Source: Strongylocentrotus droebachiensis (Eukaryota > Echinodermata > Echinoidea > Camarodonta > Strongylocentrotidae). From it: DNA of 64,000 nt. Position 1 is the stretch's first letter. Each line of letters begins with the position of its first letter. The stretch lies in the NCBI GenBank assembly GCA_035222895.1, contig JAVYIG010002718.1, forward strand, positions 167,384 through 231,383. The letters run 5' to 3'. Both the position numbers and the translations under genes were made by a program. Of the stretch, positions 12,918-24,170 are shown one piece after another. The notes under the pieces are model-generated. The model saw nothing but the letters and a program-made list of their open reading frames with translations, was not told the origin of the DNA and did not search any database.

Positions 12918-15900
12918 AAGAAATGTAGAATGATGGATGTTCATTCTGACTAACCGCTGTTCATTACGCTGAAGATGAATGCAGCAAGAACTATAAAAGA
13001 CTTCTAATTTCATGAATTCAAAATGAGCGAGTGGTTTTTGGTTCGTTGCTTACACCTCCTTTTGGGGATGGAATAATAGGGAAATACATTACTGCAAAAT
13101 GGCTCATGCCAACCAAAGCATGTGTTTATTCATTATTTGAACTTGTTGAAAAGTACATGGAAATGTACAAAAGAGTGCTGCAATTATGCATTTATACAAT
13201 TATGATTGATACTGCACGCCATGGTATCGTCCGAGCATGTTGGGGGTGCTTTGATCTTGGGCAGTTGATGTGACAAGTAATTCATCAAATCCAATTGGAT
13301 GAATAAGTGCTGCAAATGGATACGCAAAGTTTTGTATGAAATCGATGAATAATGGATTACAGAAATAGATGAAATTCACCACAGGAACTACAGGCAGTGG
13401 TACAAGCACAACAACTCTGACTAGACTGCATGCATACAAAATAAGTATTCTCTGTCTCTTTGCACTTTTCCCCAAATAACTGGGCGTGTAAATTCAGACA
13501 GACATGTCCCTTGCCACAAATTCACCGGCTATCATGTAAGTACTTGAAATTAAGGACTCAAAAGAAAGAATGCTAGAACGCAACTTACATAGTACATACT
13601 TGAAATATACCGTTTGAGTGACGCGCTCGAGAATGAAGTCACTTCAGTGCTGCGTAGTGATCAATTTTCCCGCTGCTTTCAAGAGTTTTAACGCTCTGCT
13701 TCTTAAAGCTCAAACCCTTTTATTTCCCTCGCTCGCCACAGAAGATTCTATTTGTGACATGCAACTCGTAAACAAATCCAAAAGGAAAATGTGAATCTGT
13801 CTTCAGAAAATTAAATGAAAATTCCACAATTCACTAAGACCGATACCTTGCCAATCTACAGTAGATCTCAAAACATTATGAATTTGAACTAGACTACCAG
13901 GATGTTGCCCAAAAGAGTTATAGCTAAATCATATTTACAGATACTTGTTTACCACTCCCTGCAATGTTACATCTTTCATTGCAACACAAAAAATATTTTG
14001 AATCGGGACTTCAGACACGATAACAAAGAAGCGATTATTGATCTGTACATGTGTAAACTTGTCTACACAAATAGAAAGAACGGAGACAACTCCAAACCTA
14101 AACTCCTACATTCAAGACGTGGCATACCAACTTACAAGACAACTTGGCTGTAGAAAACTGTTTTGGGAATTAAATTTTAGGGGACAATTGGTGCATAAGG
14201 ATAGCACTGTGCCCCAATACACTGTTTTGCAGCATTGGAAAATGACTAAAATCAGGTAGAACGTACCATGAGGGGGGGGACGGGAAAAAGGGTTTTTGGA
14301 GCGGAGAGGTGATTCTTCCTTTGAAGCTCATCAAACAAAGCCCAGAGAGTGTTTTTAAGTGACTATCCATCACTGGGGATGCGAGCTTCAAACTCTTTTC
14401 CTCCTTTGATTGATTCGCGAGGTAATCTCGGTCCAGATACAAACCTCCATCTCAACATCGTCTTCCCTCAAGGCTCTCCCTTTTACCCTTATTTTTTTTT
14501 TCCTTCTCTTCTGTCAAACCCCATCTATCCAAGCCCTCTATGGAAACAGCTCAAAGAACATGAATAAGTCAACAGAATAACGACTATGCAATAAAATTGC
14601 AATATTCAAGATTGCTATCTATTTTCACTGTGAATTTCATTAAATTTGATTATTTTCTTTTACTGTATTGCAATTATTTTTGTACATCAATCCATTTGCT
14701 TTCATCAACCTTAATGTTTGATTCTCACATTAGTCAAAATAAGTCCCTGTACAATCCTAAACCCCTTCATTAAGATCATAACTGTCAGTAATAAAGATAT
14801 ATACATATCAAACTTTAAACAACTTAAAAGACATCAAAGTTTTTGTTAGCGAGAGAAAAACAGATATCGTCTACATTTGCATCTTGGATCAGTATGTTGT
14901 CAACTCATATACTTGACTACAGCGTTTAACATCGTATTGGCTCAGAACAGATTATACAAATTCTATATAACCATTATACAAAACATGTGTCTTTCTTTGT
15001 TCCAAATGACTGAAATAACATCAACAAAATTACTTCTCAAGTCTAAGATTCAGGCTACAAGTCAACTCTTCCTTATGGAGCTGTATATATTATGGGCATG
15101 AATGAGAATCGGTAAGCTGGTGGACCAAGCCATCTCCCCCTCGGCCAATAAATCAAGCCGCTAAATATACCGGGCTTATCTGTTCGGGTCATTGGAGCGA
15201 AGCTCGTTTAAAAGTGAATTTGCCTCCTAATACCCCATTCCGGGGATAAAGTTCTGTGACTTGGTCCTACAATAAATTATAATATTTGAAAGATATATAT
15301 ACAGAGAGAGTGCAGAACCAATCTGTTTATTTTGAATATCATGTCTGTTTGTGTATTTACTTGTATTCCCTCTATTTCCTGTACAAATAAAAATGATATT
15401 TATTTAAGAGAAATTGTTTAAAAAACTACTGAAGTTCAGAAAGAGAACAAGACTTTTTTATCTTGTATTTATCATGTGCTATTCTAAAATTGTTTCGCAA
15501 TACATTCATTATTTTTATTCATATCTTGCTTGGTTTTCTTTGATAAATGAAAAGGCTAGATGTGCATGTTGAATTTTCTGTCGATCTTTGAAGTAACACT
15601 TTTCAAAACGTCTCTCAGGATATTATTATTATGCCCATTAAATTTTCAAACTCTGAAATGAAATAAAGCATTATTCAATGGACTTTAAATCCTCCTCAAT
15701 TCAAATACTACATAATATAATAAACATTTACATTTCCTCTATTACAATTCCTTAAAAATTCAAACGCTGAATGAAATTATCAGTTTGATTCCATCCATTT
15801 TCATTCTTTCGTAAATATTCAGACGTTAAAGGGGACTGTTGAAGATGTTAATTTAATAACACCCATGTCATTCCTACTTGTTTGCCGTTGTCCCCTCCGG

Positions 15901-17892
15901 CGCACAAGGCTATCGTCTTGTTTGTTACACTGACTTTCTTTATGCACGCTCATACTCTCACATGAAAACAAGTAATGACCCTTCCTCACCATACCATCTC
16001 CCCCGTTTCATTCCAGGTCATATTGCTTCGAAATTCAGACCCTCAATCCCAAACTCTGACCCGATTCAGCGATGTTAGTTGGTTTCTCATTAATCGAACC
16101 AAGACAAAACGATCATTATTGGTAGACAGGAAGAAAAGCAAGTTTGGGGACAAAATGGGAAGTTTCGTAGGAGGTCCACAGTGTTGCATTGTGGGAGATC
16201 GTGGGGGTCTCGGGGGAAAGAGTCTGCGGGAGAAGACTATTTTCAAGTAACTCATCAGATCTTGTTTGTTTGTCATGTTTGCGGGGACCGAGAAAGCATC
16301 GGTTCCAGACTAAGAATCGATAACTTAGCATGTTTTCTTAGCTTCCTGCCCAATAATCAATACCCTAATTCTATTCCTCGCATTGTTCTACCCATGCCCT
16401 CGGTATGCAGGCATTCCATCGGGTACATGGGCCCCCTTTGTCGCACCCTTTTGTAGCAGGGACCACGGACAATGGTGATTACATCCACCTTTGATGAGGC
16501 ACAGGGGGCTTTCACTGAGCCCTCTCATTTTTTTGTAGTAAACAACTTTCTCCCCCTTTCAAACTGCCTGCTCACCTTTAAATTTCCTCATAAGGTGTCC
16601 CAAACACGTTCATGTTTGTTAAGAATGTATCTTCCTGATGAAGATATCCCATGAGTAAAGACCTATACTATCTATTTCATAATTGGAACACAAGCCTTCA
16701 TCACAAAGCCTTACTATTGACCTACCAATATATGTGACAATCTTTCCTCCAAGTTGTAATTACAAGCTTGATGAATGAGTCGTGACTATAAATAACTGCC
16801 TCAATTTTGCTCAATGATTTAATTGTATTATTGATGTTTGTGAAATTCAAATTTGTCCAAGCATTGATATTTAATTAACATGCAGTGATCAAAATAATTA
16901 GATTTGATACATTTTCTTATTTCTCACTAGGTACATCATAAAGCATGTTCAAAAAATATTCAATAGAAAATTAACATTTTAAAGTAAAATACATACTTTG
17001 TGAACGTTCCATGTAATATTCAAACTTTAAAAAGTCTTTCCACATGAAACATTTTTGCAAGTATTCAAATTATATAACAGCCATTATGTACAGTCACTTA
17101 GTAACACAGAGAAAACAACTTGGGCCATTTTCATACTCCACACCGATGACGATGTCCAATACAGCAAAAACTGATATCATATTACTAATCATTGATCTAA
17201 TTTTCACCAGTGGACTTTTAACCCACTCTTAAGTAAACTAATATTATTGGCAAACAACCTGTTTTGGGAGGAGTGAGTTAGATGGGAGCAGGTAGCCAGT
17301 AGTAATTGTGGAAGCTGGTATAATTTGTCTCTAGCCTTCTGCAGACAGCTAAGTTTGAGTATGGGTATGCAAACACTGTGGGCTAATGGCCTATTCAGAC
17401 CAGAGGAAATTTAAATGAATTTATTATAATACTATAGAGAATGGTTGTTTAAAGAAGCATCACAAAGCAAAAGGGGTGTTCACACAAGATAACAACATTG
17501 TATACAAAAAATTCTTAAAAAGAAACTAGTTTTAGAGAGTTCAATGGACAAGACAGCTAGCCAATCATCAGTGTATGCTCATGATAAGCTCCGCCCAGTT
17601 TTTGTACAATACAATGTTCAGACTAGAGCAGGGACCTGATTCTTTATAGAGTTTACATTAGAAATGGCGCTCAAACATGTGTTTCAATGACATTTCCTTC
17701 TACATTTCTCAATAGGACATTCAGACTAGCAAACCGGTCAATACTGATCGTATAGGATTCTGGTATAGCAATGCGAAGAATTTGGGTAGTCTAAACAGGG
17801 TAAATCATATTTATTGAGCAATTGAATGAAGTGTGTACATAGTGGGTCTAGTTCAAGGGGAATTAGACAGGGGACAGTGAGGAGGGGATTAT

Positions 17893-18195
17893 AAACAGAC
17901 ATGTGAAATATGGCGGGCAGGAATCAAGTACTAGTACTTTAAAGGGACGGGTAGAAGTTGTAGATGAAAGGAAGAATGTGACAGAGAGAAAGATAGAGAT
18001 AAAGATAGAGAGATAAAAGATAAGAATTGAAGAGAGGAAGAGAGAGAAGATAAAAGGATAGAGATGGAGAAACAGACATGTGAAATATGGCAGAGACGGG
18101 TAGAAGTAGAAGGTAGAAATGTGACAGAGAGAAAGACAGAGGGATAGAAGATAAGAATTGAAGAAAGGAAGAGAGAAAGGTGAAAGGATAGAGAC
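17893..18195. repeat. Purine-rich imperfect tandem duplication, about 177 bp
   Basis: Unit 1 starts with AAACAGACATGTGAAATATGG at 17893 (first 20 bases shared) and unit 2 starts with the same sequence at 18070. Both continue through GACGGGTAGAAG, AATGTGACAGAGAGAAAGA, ATAAGAATTGAAGA and AAGGATAGAGA. The second unit is shorter. The region is strongly purine-rich on the plus strand, so its complement gives spurious serine/leucine frames of up to 185 codons. Confidence 0.8.
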
Positions 18196-18444
18196 ATGGC
18201 CCATAAGATGAGATAAGATGAGATGAAAAGAGTGAGAGATGAGTAAAGTGTGAAAGATGATGAGGAAGAGAGATGAAGTGCGATGGAGAGAGATATGGAT
18301 GGCATGATTCAGAGGTAATAACAAAGAGAAAAAGAGGAAAAAGGAAGAGAAATAAAAAAAAATTAAACACATGTAGAAAGAGATAAAAACAAGTTGCCAT
18401 ACTGATTTTAGAGTGGACAAAAGATTATCATTTCAAAATATAGA

Positions 18445-18460
18445 ATACCGGTACCGGTAT
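18445..18460. repeat. Perfect 16-bp palindrome
   Basis: ATACCGGTACCGGTAT is its own reverse complement and is itself built from two ACCGGT sites. No role can be read from the context. Confidence 0.6.
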
Positions 18461-19344
18461 GCCCATAATTTTCAAAAAAGACAGAAATATCATACTCAAT
18501 ACTAGACTTCGCAATATTTATAAAGAAATAACGAATAAAGTGACTCGCTCATTACGACAATAACTACATGTTGTATATAATTATGTAGAAATGATCGAAG
18601 ACTGAGTCATTCAAAACGATAGAAATGGGCAGTAACAGAAATATACAATTGAAATTGATTGAAATGCAAACATAAAACAGAAAGATGAAAGAGGCAATTG
18701 AAAATGAAACAAAAAAAAGAGGTTGACTTTCTATCAAATTCTAATTTTGAATGAGAAAAACGGTTGAAGTGGGTCCACAAAGAGGCAGATGCTCGTCAAG
18801 AAGAGACAAAGAATACAATCGGTCAGACGGGAGGAGAAATTAAATAATAGTTATCAGTCGCCACCAGCAGGGGGACATCTAAATAAAGACAACGCAAGGC
18901 GTTAAGACACAATCAACGCTGAACTTGAGATCAACCCAGCCACGGAAGGGGAGACTCATCCCATGTTTACAATCAAAACACAAACACCAAATACGCATGC
19001 AAGTCTACAACCACCATCGTTTTTCTTTCCTCTCCCTCCCTCGCTCTTTTTCCATCTCCATCTCTTTCTGCCACTATTTTGGGTCTGTTTCCTTTTTGCC
19101 CCACTTTTTTGTGCTGCACAAATGGTGCAAAAAATTGCCTAAAATGGGTTTGCCATTATGCTTCCTTACTCATGTGTGTAACAAGTACATCAAGTTTTGC
19201 ACTCCCGCTGTATGGAAGCGGCGGGTGTGCTCCCGTTCTATTGCCTTTTTTTTAGTCTTATAGAGCGGGCATTACTCCCAAAATGCACCTGCTTTTGTAT
19301 GATGTGCATTGTGAATGTAACCACCACTGGCTATTCCAATTCAC

Positions 19345-19612
19345 ATTTCTCCCCCTCTTCTCTCCTTCCTCTTTCTCCCTCTCCCTTCTTCTTTCTCCCT
19401 CCCTCTTCCTCTTTCTCCCTCTCCCTTTCTCTTTCTCCCTCTCCCTTTCTCTTTCTCCCTCTCCTTTTCTCTTTCTCCCTCTCTCTTTCTCCCTCTCCCT
19501 TTCTCTTTCTCCCTCTCCCTTCCTCTTTCTCCCTCTCTCTTTCTCCCTCTCTCTTTCTCCCTCTCCCTTTCTCCCTCTCCCTTCCTCTTTCTCCCTCTCC
19601 CTTTCTCACCCC
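19345..19612. repeat. Polypyrimidine minisatellite, CTCCCT/TTTCTC units
   Basis: About 265 bp of almost pure C and T, built from units such as CTCCCTTTCTCTTT and CTCCCTCTCCCTTTCT. Purine-strand frames rich in GEREREK come from it. It is low complexity, not coding, and of a type known to adopt triplex structure. Confidence 0.95.
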
Positions 19613-21661
19613 CCTTCACTCCCCCTCTCATAATCTGTTGTGATGTCACAATCACTTGTCGTAAGGTAAGAGCGGATGGGACGACGGGGGCTTCGCTGAA
19701 TACATAATTGACCCTCTCTTGTTTTCGTAAGCACCCCCGCGAACAAAACGCAGAAGACACTTACCGACACCGGCATGGGGAGAGGAAGCGCAAGCATATG
19801 GTTTTCGATCCACGGCTTTATGCCGACATCGGGCCCCATCCGTCACAGGGAATAGACCCACTATGTTTTCCTACATACTCAAAATGGCATATGACAAACC
19901 AATATTTAAAAAAAAACAATATCAAAAACTTTCATTGCCCTGATGGTAAAGACTGTCTCCTTTGAATTTCAGAATTTGTCTCTTTTTAATAATTCAACAG
20001 AGCAGATTAAGCTATTGTAAATGCAAAGAAAACTGGGTTATTTTTACCTACCAGGTATTATCTAAGAATAAACATTGGATTATTACAATGTGAATGCTGC
20101 TAGCCAAGCTTTGTAAAGGATTAAAGTTTCCATAATAATAAGTCCATGATGTATTCCTAAAAATCCTAATCTTCTTATCTTTTGTTTTTCAAAAGCTCTT
20201 TTTTTTTGGCAGGAAAGGATATACAATACAAAGAACAAATTTCTATTTTCATTTGCTTCCTCTTACCCAAGCCCTTTCGGCATATCTATGATGATATTTG
20301 GCATTCATTCTTTGCTAAATTTCTATTTGTCTTTGAATAATGCAAAGAAGCAAAACTATCGATCTACAATGCTTATTTCAAATCAGCCACTAATCAACAA
20401 TCTTTTGCAATGACTGTGTGATCAGTTCAAATACAAAGGACATATTCCTCAACATTCATTGAAATTGTTAAATTCCATCCACTTTGCTTTATACATTCTT
20501 GCATATTTTTGGACAAGTTCAGGTAAAAATATAATTCTGTGTACACTTTTCTACTACTCCCTTAGTTTTGTACATCATATCATCACACAACAGAACCTTT
20601 TCTTGCATAAAATATTCCTGACTAGAATACACCTATATTGATTTGTAGGCATCATACTACATTTATAGTTCTGATGCTGGGGTTTCCAAGGTCCTACGCA
20701 ATAAGTAAGTCGGTGCTTTGTTGGTCGCTAACGTGCGTGAATCGACGCAACACAATTAGAGGGTCGACTGCACGAAAAATGGACATCGCTCTATTGCTTC
20801 TCGTCGAGCGCACGCTACCAAAATTGACTGGAAATCAGCAGGGGGGGGGGGTGGGAAAACACACCAAGGTTAAAATCATAAAGGACAAATGATTTTTGAT
20901 TTGCGACACCGTCAAATGATGGGTAATTGCAGGCGAAAGAGGCGTGTAGCAGAGCTCTGTAATGACATCAAATAGAGCTCATGCACTGCCATTAATCTAG
21001 ACAATTTCCTGCGAGTTTTATTTACAGCAGACTGTTTTTAGCCTTTGTGGTTCAAACTTTGCCGCGAAAACAGAGGGAACTTAAGCGAGGCTTGATGGAC
21101 ATCTTTGTTCTGGGTCATTAGATCTCATGATCAACAATTTGTCGTTTGGTTAGGATTAACTGAGCCGGGAATAAATTCCAATTGTTTAATAGCATCACCA
21201 AGGTGCACTGTTTCGCCAGTAAATCAATAAACAATTCTGCCGATTTTAGAATTGCCATGGTAACCGGCAAGTTCAGCTTGCATGCTGTTCCTTCATGGGC
21301 ACGCACGCGAGTGCTCACGCGTTTATCACTCGTTGCACCACCATGCTTTGGTAGACACGCTCTAAGTGGAAACATGAGCATTGTAAATCAACATCACAGT
21401 TCATGTACACGGCTTACAAAGGTTTCTCCTATATCCACACATGATGTGCCCCATACAATATTTCATACCATGTCACTGTCAAGTCCAAACATTCATATTT
21501 TTGTCATTCTATTTCACAGCAGAATTCCTTTCTGACCAAACGGTTCTACAACCAATGCTCTGAATATCCCTCCCCGAATCCGCAGTGTTCATTACAAACA
21601 GAAAATGAAGAGCTGCAATTACATGTAACGGTAATATGGCAAATGTATCTGAGTGACTTAC

Positions 21662-22328
21662 CTTCACATCTAGTTCCGTCTGCGCTTGCCTCGTATCCAG
21701 GTGAACAACCGCATCCTCCTTGGTTCAGTGACCATATCCCTTCACTCTGGCAAATATACTGAGGCGTGCTGCCCGGCGGTACCGGCTGGGCATTCCTTAC
21801 ACAAGTCCCCGGCACCGTGACCAGAGTGTGCGTTTCAGGGCCCTCGTTGGTCTGGTTAAAAATCGCAAAGTCTCGGATCACCTGCGGACAAACCTGGTAA
21901 AATATACGCACTTGGAGAAGCGCCATACACGCCCCTTGGTCGCGGAATGCGATGTAGAATCCGTTGGCTGTGACGGGCCCGAAGTTCTCGATCCGCACGT
22001 TAACGACCTCCTCGTCTAGCGTGTCGGGATCCGAGAATCGGCCCTCGGCCGCTATCCTTGCGACCTTCTGGTAGGGCGGAGCGGTCCAGTCCGGAGAGTT
22101 TTCTGTCGCTTCGTCTGTGTCCGACTGATAAAAATACACATCAAAGGTTTCTTTACAAAGTTGCGCATCTACGATGCCAGTACATGAGTACATTGTGAAC
22201 TTGACTTCTACATGAATTCTATTTGCTCCTTGCCTCTCAATATAAGGCATCCGAAGCCAGTTGTCTCTGGGATCACTCACATGACACGTCTGGAATATCC
22301 TTTCGTAACTTGCTCCAGACTCCGTCCA
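21662..22328 (-). CDS. Eph: Eph receptor exon 3: ephrin-binding domain and start of cysteine-rich region
   Basis: Eph receptors are membrane tyrosine kinases that bind ephrins on neighbouring cells to steer cell repulsion, adhesion and boundary formation. This 667-bp exon encodes residues 52-273. The acceptor is a pyrimidine tract ending in CAG just before TGG, and the donor is GAAG|GTAAGT. Family hallmarks are visible: NWLR (74-77), VEVKFT (91-96), CKETF near 109-113, and GACMALLQVRIFY (183-195), the signature end of the ligand-binding domain. Cys66 and Cys185, and Cys100 and Cys109, match the two disulfides of the fold. Asn209 lies in an NQT glycosylation sequon. Residues 227-272 hold C-x-W and CGCSPGYE patterns typical of the sushi-like and EGF-like cysteine-rich part. 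The frame runs on past the donor only by chance. Confidence 0.96.
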
Positions 22329-23307
22329 CTGAGAGGGAGAAAAACAGAAAGATGGAATAAGTCTTGGTACGGCTCACTGGAATATATATCTCAGGAATAT
22401 TTGTTTAGTAAAAAGCGAATATGATAATTTAAAACATTCATAAAAGATCTGTAAGAATAGATTGAAAAGAATATATTTTACAGTCACAGAAATAACAATG
22501 ATATTAAACAAATACAAGAATCCTAATTAGTAAAACATCATAGACATGACCAATATAGAAAAGAAATACAATTGAAAAAATACCTCATTGCAAGCTATGA
22601 GTACATGTACATGTATATGATTGTGTATCAGTACCTCAACAAAATTCTAAAATACATCAGTTGAGACTTCAAGATTGACATCAACGAACACTTACAAGTA
22701 AACGTGATAACACAATAACAGGTCAATAAATCAAACTAAATCATCATCAAAAGTATCCAAAACACACATAAAAGGCAATTAATGTTACACAGACAATTAC
22801 ATTTTCATGATTTTCAATACAAATCATTATCAGGAAAAAATAAAGACCAAATTTTGATGATGATGACCTGACAGTAACATTGCTGGTTAAATCTCCACAG
22901 ACACGATCAATGCCAATTAAATATTCAAAGGGCACATTATTCTAATTGCTATTTCACAAGTTGGGAAAATAATCACTTCTCCACATGGCATTTTCCTACC
23001 AGCACGCCGCCGCATCTTACATGCATATTAAAGGTCCATGATAACTTTCACCTGAATACATGAATGTTTTTCATCGTAATCTGAGGGATGTACAAGCAAA
23101 AATGTACCTTGGATTAAAATAAGTAAATTGCTACAATTTCATATATTAAATAACTTTGAAATCGGTAAAAATGTACAATCTATTTGAATAACTTCATTGA
23201 ATTTAAAGAAAAATATTGTTTTTTGGTAGACATAAGCGGCTACCATCATATGATCTATAACACCAAAACCAACCATATTTCTTTCAATTCATAACTACAT
23301 CATAATT

Positions 23308-24170
23308 CATCTGCCAAGAGCCAGTAGGGCGTTAATTCATATCCTTTCCAAAAAAAGTGATTGCCCTTCTGACAATATTTTCAGAGCTAGAGGGGCATTA
23401 ACTCACATACTTTAAAGAGTTACAGCGTGTCCACACACAAAACAATTTATCCCGAAACTCTATAACGATACGTCGTATAAAGAATCATCATATAAATTCC
23501 AGGATGTCCACACACAAGAAACGTCGTCACTAAAGAATCATCGTATAAATTCCAGGGTGTCCACACACACAAAAAAGTTATCCCGAAACTCTATAACGAA
23601 ACGTCGTATAGGTGCGCAGTTTGCTACTGCGCAGTCGAAACCGAAACCGAAACACATGTGCAGCACTAGTACTATAGTATTTGCATTGACTGTGCCACTG
23701 GAACAATGCATGCAGTATATTTATGTATAATCAGCTGGCTGCGCAGCGGTCAGCTGGAAGCAGAAATGAGAGCTCATATCTCCTTTCGCTCGAGGTCACG
23801 TTAAGCCCCGCCCAGTTAGACTAGTTCCGTCCACACACAAAATGTCTGTGATTCTTTATCGAGTTTCAGTTCGAAACGATGCCCAAACCTGCGTTTCGTT
23901 AGACTAGTTTCGTTATACGACGTATCGTTAGTGAGCGTCCACACCTACAATTTTGGTCGTAAAACTATCGCGAAACGGTATCACTATCGCGAAACGGTAT
24001 AGCTAATCATGACTAGTCACTGAAAATGTTGTGTGTGGACAGGGGGTTAATACCCTTCTGGTAATCTGGCTCTCAGCAGACTACCAGTTATCTTCTGTGT
24101 AGAAGGGCATTAACTCATATCCTTCTACAAAGAATTGACACCATTCTGGCTCTCATACTCTCAGCACAAA
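23308..24170. repeat. Cluster of hairpin-family arms split by a MITE
   Basis: Arms related to GAGCCAGAAGGGCGTTAA occur at 23317-23337 and, inverted, at 23360-23375. Another, GAGCTAGAGGGGCATTAACTC, lies at 23385-23405. Reversed arms (GTTAATACCCTTCTGG then CTGGCTCTC) occur at 24046-24076, and GAAGGGCATTAACTC at 24101-24117. The element at 23427-24042 lies between two opposing arms, which suggests it inserted into an existing hairpin copy. Confidence 0.6.
23427..24042. mobile_element. Non-autonomous DNA transposon (hAT-like MITE), about 616 bp
   Basis: The left end GTGTCCACACACAAAACA is matched by the inverted right end, which reads CTGTCCACACACAACATTTT from outside inward. Internally, CCCGAAACTCTATAACGA followed by ACGTCGTATA occurs near 23451 and 23582, and a 38-bp stretch starting AAAGAATCATC is repeated near 23479 and 23534. 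An inverted relative, TATACGACGTATCGTTAGT, sits near 23914. There is no reading frame. Ends of the form GTCCACAC resemble hAT ends, but the eight-base target duplication is not clear, so the family is a guess. Confidence 0.55.

Larger units (their letters stand above)
1..21661 (-). other. Eph intron 3 (5' part, runs off left edge)
   Basis: This is all sequence downstream of the GTAAGT donor of Eph exon 3. I looked for the next Eph exon, a cysteine-rich exon of about 150 bp in other Eph genes, and found none, so intron 3 is at least 21.6 kb. Between the repeats annotated separately, the stretches 346-1759, 1960-2520, 2725-6799, 6881-8875, 9041-11619, 12918-17892, 18461-19344 and 19613-21661 hold AT-rich sequence with no supported gene. 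Islands richer in CG within it, near 4015-4200, 6475-6660, 19660-19860 and 21260-21360, have a less random look and could be regulatory, but nothing in the sequence proves it. Confidence 0.75.

Noticed and set aside
17395..17740. Possible MITE with repeated TTCAGACYAG words
   Set aside because: The words are in direct and not inverted arrangement, so terminal inverted repeats could not be shown.
17863..18420. Minus-strand frame of 185 codons, leucine- and serine-rich, looking like membrane segments
   Set aside because: It is the complement of a purine-rich tandem duplication. Three frames are open at once, which is typical of low-complexity sequence.
19197..19760. Several frames of 92-148 codons
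   Set aside because: They are low-complexity frames from the CTCCCT/TTTCTC tract.
19741..19861. Minus-strand segment ending in GTAAGT near 19761, tried as Eph exon 4
   Set aside because: Its translations lack the Eph C-x-C-P-P-x-S pattern, and no matching acceptor phase was found.
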